Source: Clostridiales bacterium | GTDB taxonomy: Bacteria; Bacillota; Clostridia; Christensenellales; Aristaeellaceae | Assembly: GCA_019409045.1 (NCBI GenBank) | Contig: DXVG01000012.1 | Location: forward strand, 1 to 16,852 | DNA: 16,852 bases | Direction of reading: 5' to 3' | Part shown: positions 1 through 7,585 of the stretch, piece after piece | Layout: each line of letters opens with the position of its first letter | Position numbering within the stretch: position 1 is the first letter of the stretch | Made by a program: the position numbers and the translations under genes | The notes under the pieces: generated by a model | Told to the model about the DNA's origin: nothing | The model's input: only the letters and a program-made list of their open reading frames with translations | Databases searched by the model: none

Positions 1-588
1 GCTCAGCATGTTCCCCACGGCGGCGGCCGCCGGGGAGACCCTCCCGCCGTGGCGCAGGTGCTCCAGCGTATCCACCGTAAACCAGTGGCAGACCTTCAGC
101 CGCTTCTTCCCGACCCACGCGGCAAGCTCCTCGATGCCCATGCCCGCGTACTGCATGCGGGCCGCCTCGCGCACCAGGAACCCTTCGCCCACGGAGGCGC
201 ACAGCGTGTCCACACTGATGAGCCTGCGCTGTGGGTACATCGGCCGCAGCGTTTCCATGCAGAGCCGGGCGGCGTTGAGCGTGCCGGACATGCCGGAGGA
301 AAACCCGAGGTACAGAACGTCCCTTCCCTCGCGCAGCGCCTCTTCAAAGGCCGCGCGGTAGGCCGCCTCGTTGATCTGCGAGGTGGAGGCGAATTTCCCC
401 TGCCGCTGCATGCCGTAGAACTGCCGGGCGCTCAGGTTCCCCTTCGGGCCGTACAGGAAGGCGTCATCATCGACCGAAACCGTCATTGGGACGACGCGCA
501 CGCGGGGGAGGTCGACCATCATGTCCTCTGAAAAATCGGCGGTCGCGTCGGTGAATATGCAGTACTCGGGAATGATCTTATAGGCCAT
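1..588 (-). CDS. DegV-family fatty-acid-binding protein (3' end beyond window)
   Basis: The frame is open from an ATG at 588 to the window edge and gives 196 residues of a protein normally about 280-290 long, so the C-terminal third is missing. The DegV hallmarks are present in order: a TDAT strand near residue 13, the TSQ motif at 69-71, SSGMSGT at 97-103, VDT near 126-128, and RHGGR at 179-183. DegV/FakB proteins bind a fatty acid in a cleft lined by these loops. In Firmicutes, FakB members present the acid to the FakA kinase for phospholipid synthesis. No fakA is visible here, so a FakB role is inference. The start lies 3 bases after the stop of the upstream radical SAM gene, with a GAGGG-type ribosome site inside that gene's end, so the two are probably translationally coupled. 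Confidence 0.9.
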   Translation of the reverse strand, partial: MAYKIIPEYCIFTDATADFSEDMMVDLPRVRVVPMTVSVDDDAFLYGPKGNLSARQFYGMQRQGKFASTSQINEAAYRAAFEEALREGRDVLYLGFSSGMSGTLNAARLCMETLRPMYPQRRLISVDTLCASVGEGFLVREAARMQYAGMGIEELAAWVGKKRLKVCHWFTVDTLEHLRHGGRVSPAAAAVGNMLS

Positions 589-591
589 GGG

Positions 592-1962
592 TCAGCCCTC
601 GGCGCCCTTGCAGCGGCCGCAGGCTTCGCAGCCCTGCCAGAGCGCATCCGCCTTGGGCGTCCAGTTTTCGGCGTAGACCTTTGTCTTGTCGCACAGGTGG
701 TCCACCGATTCCGGGCTCTCGTAGTCCGTGCTGACCGCGCCGGTCTGCTTGACCATGGCGCGCAGCTTTTCGGGGTTCTCCAGCATCGGGCAGGGCCTGA
801 GCATGTTCTCGTTGAAGGGCTGGCCGTCGTGGTAGGCCATGAAGATCGGGCTTTTGAGCGCCTCGAGCACGGTGCAATCGTAGATGTTGCAGTTGGAGTA
901 GTGGATGAACACGCACGGCTCCACGTCTCCCCGCGCGTTGATGTGCAGGTAGCTGCGGCCGCCGGCGATGCAGCCGCCCACATACTCGGCGTCGTTCTGG
1001 AAGTCCATGGTGAAGATCGCCTTGCTGTCGCGGTATGCGCGTATGCGGTGCATGATGCGCTCGCGCTGCTCGGGCGTGGGCAAGAGCTCCGTCGCCGCGT
1101 TGTTGCCCACCGGCATGTAGTGGAAAAACCAGGCAAACAGCGCGCCGGAGTCGATCATGAAATCGAAAAACGCCTCGCTGGAGATGTCCTCGCAGTTCCT
1201 GCTGGTGTAGCACACGGAGGTGCCAAAGGGCAGGCGGTGCTCCTTGAGCAGGCGCATGGCCTCGGTCACCTTCCGGTAAACGCCCGCGCCGCGGCGGCTG
1301 TCGTTGGTCTCCTCAAAGCCCTCCAGAGAGATGGCCGGCACAAAGTTCTTCACCCGCAACAGCTCTTCGCAGAACGCCTCGTCGATGAGCGTGCCGTTGG
1401 TGAAGGCCAGAAACTCGCAATCCGGGTGCATCTCGCACAGGCGGATGAGGTCGGCCTTGCGCACCAGAGGCTCGCCGCCGGTGTATATGTACATGTAGGT
1501 GCCCATCTGCTTGCCCTGGCGGATGATGGAGTCGATCGCCTCGAGGCTCAAGTTTAACTGGTTGCCGTACTCCGCCGCCCAGCAGCCGGTGCAGTGCAGG
1601 TTGCAGGCAGAGGTGGGGTCCAGCAGGATCGCCCACGGTATGTTGCAGCCCTCGCGCTCCCGCCATTCGTCCTGCGTCGCGCTGCCCTTGAGGCTGGCGT
1701 TGAACAGGAAGTTCTGGAAAAACGCCCTGCGAACGCCCGGGTCGAGCTCGTAGACCTTGAGCACGAGCTGATACCAGTTGTTCTTCTCCTCCACGACCTT
1801 GCGGATCGCCGCGCGCTGGGTGGCGTACCAGTCCTTCGGGACGAATTTGTCCACCAGCGCCAGCAGCTTGGGCATGTTCTCGTCCGGGTTGCCCTCGATG
1901 TATTTCAGGGCCTGGTTGACGGCAAAGTTCTGCATTGCTTCTCGGGTTTTGGAAATTGCCAC
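592..1962 (-). CDS. Radical SAM protein with C-terminal SPASM-like cysteine region
   Basis: The product is 456 residues. I chose the GTG at 1962 because it follows AAGGAG at a spacing of about 9. A longer frame reaches 2088 but has no ribosome site. The radical SAM cluster motif CxxxCxxC is at C120, C124 and C127, followed by the SAM-binding GGEP at 162-165. The last 130 residues hold nine cysteines (331, 350, 358, 363, 391, 424, 445, 448, 451) ending in CxxCxxC, as in SPASM/twitch proteins that carry auxiliary Fe-S clusters. The first ~105 residues form an all-helical extension. The family makes a 5'-deoxyadenosyl radical, but the substrate cannot be told from sequence. It is coupled to the DegV gene downstream and divergent from a cluster-less paralogue. 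No precursor-peptide gene is seen nearby, so a RiPP role is unsupported. Confidence 0.88.
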   Translation of the reverse strand: MAISKTREAMQNFAVNQALKYIEGNPDENMPKLLALVDKFVPKDWYATQRAAIRKVVEEKNNWYQLVLKVYELDPGVRRAFFQNFLFNASLKGSATQDEWREREGCNIPWAILLDPTSACNLHCTGCWAAEYGNQLNLSLEAIDSIIRQGKQMGTYMYIYTGGEPLVRKADLIRLCEMHPDCEFLAFTNGTLIDEAFCEELLRVKNFVPAISLEGFEETNDSRRGAGVYRKVTEAMRLLKEHRLPFGTSVCYTSRNCEDISSEAFFDFMIDSGALFAWFFHYMPVGNNAATELLPTPEQRERIMHRIRAYRDSKAIFTMDFQNDAEYVGGCIAGGRSYLHINARGDVEPCVFIHYSNCNIYDCTVLEALKSPIFMAYHDGQPFNENMLRPCPMLENPEKLRAMVKQTGAVSTDYESPESVDHLCDKTKVYAENWTPKADALWQGCEACGRCKGAEG

Positions 1963-2109
1963 GTTTCCCCGCTCCTTTCGCAAATGAGGTTGTGTCCATT
2001 CTAACCGGCGCCCTCCGGCCGCGTCATTAGACAAAGCCGCAGGGGCGTATGAATTCATGACAGAACGGAAAAATTGTCGCTTTATCATACGTTTTGCCGA
2101 AAGTGTCTA

Positions 2110-2151
2110 TTGTACGGCCCGCGCGCGGGGCATAAGATGATTCCATATAAT
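2110..2151 (+). promoter_or_regulatory. Candidate promoter region for the radical SAM-like gene, with a GC palindrome
   Basis: TTGTAC at 2110-2115 and TAAGAT at 2133-2138 are 17 bases apart. A better -10 (TATAAT, 2146-2151) lies just downstream but has no matching -35. The spacer of the first pair contains the perfect 12-bp palindrome CCCGCGCGCGGG at 2118-2129, which could be an operator. The 289-base gap between the divergent genes holds no convincing coding frame. A clean leftward promoter for the radical SAM gene was not identified. Confidence 0.35.
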
Positions 2152-2251
2152 GCGGGGATGCGGCCTGATCCGCCGCGCGGAAGGGGGCGTCTTTGTGCGG
2201 GAGACGGCTTCCCGCCCGGCGCGCCCAAAATGACATCGGAGGTGATTTTTT

Positions 2252-3271
2252 ATGGAGAACAGCGTCTCAAAGGTATTGATCGAAACCGTCGTGCGAAAAA
2301 CGCTGCGCGATATGAAGGACGACCCGGACAGGAGCATCCGCAACCTGGTGGACAGGGCGCTGCTGGTCAGCGGGGGACGGTTTCAGAAGCGGTTTTTCCA
2401 GACCGCGCAGAGCATGCTGCACAATGAGCAGAGCGCCTACTACGCGCTGGTGCGCAGCGTGGTGGAGAACATCGACCACGAGCGGCTGCTCCGCTTCGGC
2501 ATGAATATTGGATACAACAGCTGCACCATCGGCGCGAAGAAGATACGCGAGATCGAGGCCAGGGAGGGCTTCAACATACCGTGGGCCATGTTTCTGGAGA
2601 TCGACGCGGGCGATTTCGCCAGGCAGCGCCGGCGCTACGCCGCGCTGGTCGAGGAGGGCGGCGAGCTGGGCATCTATACATGGTTTCTGCGCGCGAACGG
2701 CTTTTGCCGCGATGTGTTTGAGTGGATCGAGCAGTACCCGGACTGCGCGTTCGGCCTGCTGTGCGCGCCGGAGACTGTGAACGACGAGCTCGTCGGCGAG
2801 GCGGAGCGGCTGAACAACCTGATCGTCGGCGTCGGGCTGGGCGCGCGGACCGAAGATGCCTGCGAGGCGCTCCGCGCGCGGAAGATGCTGTATTGCATCT
2901 ACTGCCAATACGGCGAGGACCGGCTGCGCGAGATCCTCAGCGACGACCTTCTGCACGACACGCAGGCGCTGGGCGCGCCGTTCACCGTATTTTTGCCCGA
3001 GGAGAGCTGCGCAAAGTCGGCGCAGGCGCGCGTGTTTGGCTACACGCAGCGCACCCGTAAGGAGCAGCGATTCCCCACCATACCGTGGGAGCTGTTTCAG
3101 GACAGCATGGCGGTGGACGCCATCATCTCCGGGGACGGCTGCTCCGCGGGCTTTCGCGCGGACGGCTCCTTCTTCGCGCTGGCGAACCGCCGGGAGGGGA
3201 ATGGGATGACGCTTCAGGAGCACTCGCTCCGGGAAATCCTTCAAGCCTGCCTGCCCAAGCGCGCCGCATGA
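2252..3271 (+). CDS. Cluster-less radical SAM paralogue (pseudoenzyme), unknown function
   Basis: The product is 339 residues and the ATG follows a CGGAGGTGA ribosome site. It aligns by eye along its length with the divergent radical SAM protein. Both have a helical N-terminus with a DPD/NPDE turn, then EREG(C/F)NIPWA (here near 104-112), then a (E/H)PDC(A/E)F-type strand, and a C-terminal block GDGCSAGFRADG that resembles GGCIAGGRSYLHINARG. The stretch that should hold CxxxCxxC is replaced by an acidic/basic segment (about 117-128) and is roughly 14 residues shorter. GGEP is also gone, and the C-terminal cysteine clusters are lost. It therefore should not bind the catalytic 4Fe-4S cluster. 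It is likely a partner, scaffold or regulatory pseudoenzyme of its paralogue. The reading frame is intact, which argues against a decaying gene. Confidence 0.75.
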   Translation: MENSVSKVLIETVVRKTLRDMKDDPDRSIRNLVDRALLVSGGRFQKRFFQTAQSMLHNEQSAYYALVRSVVENIDHERLLRFGMNIGYNSCTIGAKKIREIEAREGFNIPWAMFLEIDAGDFARQRRRYAALVEEGGELGIYTWFLRANGFCRDVFEWIEQYPDCAFGLLCAPETVNDELVGEAERLNNLIVGVGLGARTEDACEALRARKMLYCIYCQYGEDRLREILSDDLLHDTQALGAPFTVFLPEESCAKSAQARVFGYTQRTRKEQRFPTIPWELFQDSMAVDAIISGDGCSAGFRADGSFFALANRREGNGMTLQEHSLREILQACLPKRAA

Positions 3272-3311
3272 AGGGGCCGTGCGGCGCCGCGCCGGGCGGA
3301 GCGCCAAGCCG

Positions 3312-3351
3312 AAAAAAGAGCGCGAGGGGCCAAGGCCCTTTTCGCGCTCTT
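3312..3351 (-). terminator. Intrinsic terminator of the mntP-tetR unit
   Basis: AAGAGCGCGA at 3316-3325 pairs with TCGCGCTCTT at 3342-3351, with an inner GGCC-rich stem. On the minus strand the hairpin is followed by a run of six T (3317-3312), 15 bases past the tetR stop. On the plus strand it has few T residues, so it would stop the upstream rightward gene only weakly. Confidence 0.85.
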
Positions 3352-3365
3352 GTCGTCCCAGCGGC

Positions 3366-3914
3366 CTATGGCTTTTGGTACACCGTCACCACGCGGTTGG
3401 CCAGCGCCACCACGCAGGAGGAGAGCTCCTCCATGAACGCCTCCGGCGGCATGCAGTCGTCCTCGCCGATCCAGCGCAGCAGCGCGGCGAGTATGGCGTC
3501 CGTGATGAAGTTGATGTGAAAAGCGGACACCTCCCTGTCGGGCATGGCCGCCCGCAGGCGCACCTGCAAGATCGGCTCGGCGATCTCGCGCAAGTGCTCG
3601 TTGAGCGAATTTTGCCCCTGCACGGAAAACGCGTCGCGGTAAAACGCGCGGTTTTTGTACAGCACCTTACAGATCTGCGATACGATGTCGAGCGCGTCCT
3701 CGTCCCGCTGCCGCTGGATCAGCGCCAGAAAATCCGCGTCGAATATCCAAATCAGCAGGTCGTACTTGTCCTTGAAGTGGTAGTAAAAGCTTTGCCGATT
3801 CATGTTGCAGCGTTCGCAGATGTCCGCGACGCTGACCTTCTGAAAGGGTTTTTCCCGCATCAGTTCCTTCAGCGCCATGGAGAGCGCCCACTTGGTGATG
3901 CTGGAATCCGCCAT
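3366..3914 (-). CDS. TetR/AcrR-family transcriptional regulator (DhaS-like)
   Basis: The product is 182 residues. The ATG at 3914 follows GGGAGG at a spacing of about 9. Residues 1-55 form the TetR DNA-binding domain, with the helix-turn-helix around SVADICERCNMNRQSFYYHF and a following KYDLLIWIF segment. This form is typical of DhaS-like TetR proteins in Firmicutes. The C-terminal helical part (about 75-180) would bind a ligand and dimerise, and nothing there identifies the ligand. The gene begins 40 bases after the mntP stop on the same strand with no promoter or terminator visible between, so it probably sits behind the same Mn2+ riboswitch. Its targets are not evident. A role in metal or membrane stress is only suggested by the neighbour. 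Confidence 0.85.
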   Translation of the reverse strand: MADSSITKWALSMALKELMREKPFQKVSVADICERCNMNRQSFYYHFKDKYDLLIWIFDADFLALIQRQRDEDALDIVSQICKVLYKNRAFYRDAFSVQGQNSLNEHLREIAEPILQVRLRAAMPDREVSAFHINFITDAILAALLRWIGEDDCMPPEAFMEELSSCVVALANRVVTVYQKP

Positions 3915-3954
3915 GGTTTCCGACCTCCCGTTCGCGATGGCTCGCTGCGGACGC

Positions 3955-4515
3955 TCACCCCAGAACGCCCAAGTGCTCCAGCAGTATATTCACGCCCATC
4001 AAAATCAAAATCACGCCGCCCGCCAGCTCGGCTGCGCCCCTGCACCTTCCCCCGAAGCGGTTGCCCAGCCAGACGCCCGCGCAGGAGAGGACGAATGTGA
4101 TCGCGCCGATCAGCGCAACCGCCGGGACAATGGCCACATCCAGAAACGCAAACGTCACGCCGATGGCCAGCGCGTCGATGCTGTTGGCCACGGCCAGCGG
4201 GAACATCGCCCCGGCGGCAAAGGACGCATCCAGCGCCTTTCCCTCCCGCCGGGACTCCCGGATCATGCCCAGGCCGATGATCAGCAGCAGAAAAAAGGCG
4301 ATCCAATGGTCAAACCGCTCGATCCACACCCGAAAGCCGCCGCCCAGCAGGTACCCGATCAGCGGCATGAGCGCCTGCGCGCCGCCGAACCACAGGCCGG
4401 TGATCGCCATGTGCTTTTTCTCCAGTCTGCCGACGGACAGGCCCTTGCAGATGGCGATCGCAAACGCGTCCATCGAAAGCCCCAGGGCGGTGACGATCAG
4501 TTCCCAAAGTTTCAT
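3955..4515 (-). CDS. mntP: Manganese efflux pump MntP
   Basis: The product is 186 residues, the usual size, with six predicted membrane helices. MntP exports Mn2+ and protects cells from manganese excess. The family features are visible: SMDAFAIAICKG with D16 in helix 1, and the internally repeated counterpart NSIDALAIGVTFAF with N111 and D114 in helix 4. Both pairs lie on the helices that form the metal path in the E. coli homologue. Two ATG codons lie six bases apart, and I chose the inner one because GGAGG is only one base from the outer one. The upstream yybP-ykoY riboswitch, known to respond to Mn2+, independently supports the assignment. A tetR gene follows closely. Confidence 0.94.
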   Translation of the reverse strand: MKLWELIVTALGLSMDAFAIAICKGLSVGRLEKKHMAITGLWFGGAQALMPLIGYLLGGGFRVWIERFDHWIAFFLLLIIGLGMIRESRREGKALDASFAAGAMFPLAVANSIDALAIGVTFAFLDVAIVPAVALIGAITFVLSCAGVWLGNRFGGRCRGAAELAGGVILILMGVNILLEHLGVLG

Positions 4516-4555
4516 GCGCATTCCTCCGATGCTCCCAGATTGGCGCTGCGGGTAT

Positions 4556-4598
4556 AAAAAACGAGGCTTACCCGCCGCAAGCAGCAGATAAGTCTCGT
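4556..4598 (-). terminator. Riboswitch-controlled intrinsic terminator upstream of mntP
   Basis: On the minus strand ACGAG (4598-4594) pairs with CTCGT (4565-4561), and CTTATC (4592-4587) pairs with GGTAAG (4572-4567), followed by six T. The CTTATC strand is also the 3' strand of the aptamer P1 helix. Terminator and metal-bound aptamer therefore exclude each other, which predicts that Mn2+ turns mntP expression on. Confidence 0.85.
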
Positions 4599-4670
4599 CA
4601 TTTCAGACGCTGCCAGGAAAAACTTCCAATATGTTGACAACGTCACGCATCGGCTGACTACTCCCCTATC
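4587..4670 (-). ncRNA. yybP-ykoY manganese riboswitch aptamer
   Basis: Read on the minus strand, the element begins GATAGGGGAGTAG (4670-4658), has an internal GTCAACAT (4638-4631), and ends GACGAGACTTATC (4599-4587). These are the two conserved L1 and L3 loops of the yybP-ykoY class that clamp Mn2+. P1 forms between GATAGG (4670-4665) and CTTATC (4592-4587) with one G-U pair. The element sits directly after a strong promoter and in front of mntP, a known target of this riboswitch class. Confidence 0.88.
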
Positions 4671-4677
4671 GGATTTG

Positions 4678-4706
4678 ATTATACCAGAAACCGACAGGAT
4701 TTTCAA
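4678..4706 (-). promoter_or_regulatory. Sigma-A-type promoter of the riboswitch-mntP-tetR unit
   Basis: On the minus strand TTGAAA (4706-4701) and TATAAT (4683-4678) are separated by exactly 17 bases. TG one base before the -10 makes it an extended -10. The predicted start near 4671 falls on the first base of the aptamer P1 helix. Confidence 0.85.
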
Positions 4707-4823
4707 GCCGTGGGGCATGCGACAAAATCGCGCATCTGTCCAAATATCCGACACTTCTCCCTTTCTGACGCAAAATGCGATTCCTCCGCGAAACTGTCCA
4801 GTGCTTTTTTTCGGGGGCTGCCG

Positions 4824-4829
4824 TATAAT
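4824..4829 (+). promoter_or_regulatory. Candidate -10 box of the P-type ATPase gene
   Basis: A perfect TATAAT lies 32 bases before the start codon. No good -35 hexamer is found 16-18 bases upstream, so an activator or weak constitutive expression is possible. No riboswitch-like element is seen on this side of the divergent gap. Confidence 0.45.
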
Positions 4830-4861
4830 CTATCCCATACAATCGCAGAGGAGGATGCACA

Positions 4862-7477
4862 TTGGCCTACCATCACGAAAGCATCGACGCCGTCGTATCG
4901 GCGCTGCAATCCGACGCCTCGCGGGGCTTGAGCGGAGCGCAGGCCTCCGAGCGGCTCGCGCAATGCGGCGAAAACAGGCTCCGGGAGAAAAAGAAGAAGG
5001 CCAACCTCCGGCGGTTCGCCGAGCAGTTCAAGGACGTGATGATCCTGATCCTGATCGCCGCCGCCGTGCTGTCGTTCGTCATCGCCTGCGTGGAGCAGGA
5101 CCCGCAGGAGCTGTTTGAGCCGATCCTGATCCTTCTCATCGTCGTCATCAACGCCATACTGGGCGTGATGCAGGAGAGCAAGGCGGAAAAGGCGCTGGAC
5201 GCGCTCAAGAGCATGTCCGCGCCCCACGCGCGCGTCATCCGCGACGGCGAGGAACAGGTGATCGAGGCCGCGAAGCTCGTGCCGGGCGACGTCATCCGCC
5301 TGGAGGCGGGCGATTTTGTGCCCGCGGACGCGCGGCTTGTGCGCAGCGTGAGCCTCAAGAGCGAGGAATCGGCGCTGACGGGCGAATCCGTGCCCGCCGA
5401 GAAGGACGCGGACGCGGACGTTCCCGCGGAAGCTCCGCTGGGCGACCGCAGCAATATGGTGTTCTCCGGCTGCTCCATCACCTACGGAACGGCCACCGCC
5501 ATCGTGACCGCCACCGGCATGAACACCGAGATGGGCAGGATCGCAAACCTCCTGGACAGCGAGGAGGAGGGCCCGACGCCGCTTCAGCAAAAGCTTGCCC
5601 AGCTCGGCAAGTACCTCGGTGTTCTGGCGCTGCTCGCCTGCGCGATCATCTTCGTGGTGGGCCTTGCAAACGGCATCCCGGTGATGGAGATACTCATGAC
5701 CGCCGTCTCGCTGGCCGTGTCCGCCATCCCGGAGGGCCTGCCCGCCATCGTGACCATCGTGCTCTCCATCGGCGTGCAGCGCATGGTGAAGAAAAACGCC
5801 ATCATCCGCCGCCTGCCCGCGGTGGAGACGCTGGGCGGCGCATCCGTCATCTGCTCGGACAAGACCGGCACGCTCACCCAGAACCGCATGACGCTGGTGA
5901 AGGCGTATCTGGATCAGGATGGGCGCACCGAGGCCGTCGGCGCAAACAGCCCCGAGGGCGTCCGCAGGCTGCTGATGTACGGCGCGCTGTGCTGCGACGG
6001 CTCCGTCGTCCTTCAGGGCGGCGAGGAAAAGCACATCGGCGACCCCACGGAGACCGCCATCGTGCTGGCCGCGCACAAAAACGGCATGCCCAAGGACGAT
6101 CTGAACCGCCGGTATCCGCGCGTGGGCGAGATACCCTTTGACTCCGACCGCAAGCTGATGACCACGATTCACCGCATGGACGGAAAGCTCGTCGCCGTCG
6201 TCAAGGGCGCGTTTGACGTGATGGCGCCGCGCTGCGTAGCCGGCGACATGTACAGCGCGCGCGCCGCAAACGACCAGATGAGCGCGGATGCGCTGCGCGT
6301 GCTGGCGATCGCCTGCAAGGAGTTGCCCGAAATGCCCCGGGAGATCACACCGGAAAATCTGGAGCAGGGCCTCACGTTCCTCGGCCTTGTGGGTATGATC
6401 GACCCGCCGCGGCCCGAGGCGAAGGAAGCCGTGAAGCTCTGCCGCAGGGCGGGCATCAAGCCGGTCATGATCACCGGCGACCATGTGGTCACCGCCTCGG
6501 CCATCGCAAGGGAGCTTGGCATACTGCTGCCGGGCGACCTGGCGATCACCGGAAGCGAGCTGGACGCGATGACGGACGCGGAGCTGGACGCGCAGGTGGA
6601 GAACATCTCCGTCTACGCCCGCGTGTCGCCCGAGAACAAGATACGCATCGTCAAGGCGTGGCAGCGCAAAGATCAGGTCGTGTCCATGACCGGCGACGGC
6701 GTGAACGACGCTCCCGCGCTCAAGGCCGCGGACATCGGCTGCGCCATGGGCATCACCGGGACCGACGTTGCCAAGGGCGCGGCGGACATGACGCTCACCG
6801 ACGACAACTTCGCCACCATCGTGGAGGCCGTCCGCGAGGGCCGGGGCATCTACGCCAATATCCGCAAGGTCGTGGGCTTCTTGCTGGGCACGAACATCGG
6901 CGAGGTGGTCACGGTGTTTGTCGCCATGCTGCTTTGGCACAAGACGCCGCTTCTGTCGATGCAGCTTCTTTGGATCAACCTGGCCACAGACTCGCTGCCC
7001 GCCATCGCGCTGGGCATGGAGGCGGTCGAGGCGGACGTCATGGAGCAGAAGCCCCGCGCGAAAAACGAGGGCATATTCGCCCACGGCCTCGGCGTGCGGA
7101 CGGTGCTGCAGGGCGTGATGTTCGGCGCGCTCTCGCTCGTGGCCTTCTACTTAGGCGAACAGATGACCGGCCGGCTCGCGGGCGGGCAGACGATGGCGTT
7201 TATCGTGCTGGCGCTTTCGCAGGTGGTGCAGGCGTTCAACATGCGCTCCGAGCACTCCCTGTTCGCCATCGGCCCGTTCACCAATAAAAAGCTCAACGGC
7301 GCGGCCGCGCTCTCGGTGCTTCTGGTGCTGCTGGTGGTGTTCACGCCCCTCTCCACCGCCTTCGGCCTGATCGCGCTGCCCGCCAAGGGCTACTGGATAT
7401 CCCTGCTGCTCGCCCTCGTTCCCCTGCTGGTCATGGAGTTCTCCAAGAAATTCGGGCTTGTGAAGCATCATGGGTAG
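4862..7477 (+). CDS. P2A-type (SERCA-like) cation-transporting ATPase, probably Ca2+
   Basis: The product is 871 residues, a normal length. The start is TTG, placed 7 bases after AGAGGAGG; the ATG at 4855 is out of frame. It pumps cations, probably Ca2+, out across the membrane at the expense of ATP. Visible in order are an N-terminal cation-ATPase domain, actuator TGES at 173-176, phosphorylation site DKTGT with D333, KGA in the nucleotide domain at 448-450, and hinge TGDGVNDAP at 610-618. The ion ligands look SERCA-like: PEGLPA in M4 (E291), NIGE in M5 (E681), NLATD in M6 (N706, D710) and a glutamate in M8 (E797). That suggests two Ca2+ sites rather than the single site of the SPCA/PMR1 type. 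The gene is divergent from the Mn2+-controlled mntP unit. Mn2+ as an extra substrate is possible but unsupported by the ligands. Confidence 0.92.
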   Translation: MAYHHESIDAVVSALQSDASRGLSGAQASERLAQCGENRLREKKKKANLRRFAEQFKDVMILILIAAAVLSFVIACVEQDPQELFEPILILLIVVINAILGVMQESKAEKALDALKSMSAPHARVIRDGEEQVIEAAKLVPGDVIRLEAGDFVPADARLVRSVSLKSEESALTGESVPAEKDADADVPAEAPLGDRSNMVFSGCSITYGTATAIVTATGMNTEMGRIANLLDSEEEGPTPLQQKLAQLGKYLGVLALLACAIIFVVGLANGIPVMEILMTAVSLAVSAIPEGLPAIVTIVLSIGVQRMVKKNAIIRRLPAVETLGGASVICSDKTGTLTQNRMTLVKAYLDQDGRTEAVGANSPEGVRRLLMYGALCCDGSVVLQGGEEKHIGDPTETAIVLAAHKNGMPKDDLNRRYPRVGEIPFDSDRKLMTTIHRMDGKLVAVVKGAFDVMAPRCVAGDMYSARAANDQMSADALRVLAIACKELPEMPREITPENLEQGLTFLGLVGMIDPPRPEAKEAVKLCRRAGIKPVMITGDHVVTASAIARELGILLPGDLAITGSELDAMTDAELDAQVENISVYARVSPENKIRIVKAWQRKDQVVSMTGDGVNDAPALKAADIGCAMGITGTDVAKGAADMTLTDDNFATIVEAVREGRGIYANIRKVVGFLLGTNIGEVVTVFVAMLLWHKTPLLSMQLLWINLATDSLPAIALGMEAVEADVMEQKPRAKNEGIFAHGLGVRTVLQGVMFGALSLVAFYLGEQMTGRLAGGQTMAFIVLALSQVVQAFNMRSEHSLFAIGPFTNKKLNGAAALSVLLVLLVVFTPLSTAFGLIALPAKGYWISLLLALVPLLVMEFSKKFGLVKHHG

Positions 7478-7498
7478 TCAGGGAGAAACGGAAACCTC

Positions 7499-7585
7499 AA
7501 AAAACACCCGCTTGCATAACCGGAGGCGAAGCGATTCGCCGGGGCCGGGCAAGCGGGTGGCTTGCGCTTTTGGCAGGGTCACGCT
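7499..7585 (-). ncRNA. Candidate short RNA ending in a strong hairpin
   Basis: On the minus strand CACCCGCTTGC (7559-7549) pairs with GCAAGCGGGTG (7515-7505) around an inner stem GGCGAA/TTCGCC, followed by six T (7504-7499), which is a canonical intrinsic terminator. TTGATT (7621-7616) and TATTAT (7597-7592) with an 18-base spacer lie upstream and predict a start near 7585 and an RNA of about 85 bases. No protein frame fits. The alternative is that the hairpin merely ends the rightward ATPase transcript, but its T-run is on the wrong side for that. Confidence 0.4.

Noticed and set aside
592..2251. RiPP precursor gene next to the radical SAM enzyme
   Set aside because: Small frames in the 289-base divergent gap have no ribosome sites or leader/core-like composition.
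4703..7084. 793-codon minus-strand open frame opposite the ATPase gene
   Set aside because: It is an antisense shadow: His/Ala/Gly/Arg-rich low-complexity translation with no motifs, directly opposite a gene with all P-type ATPase motifs.
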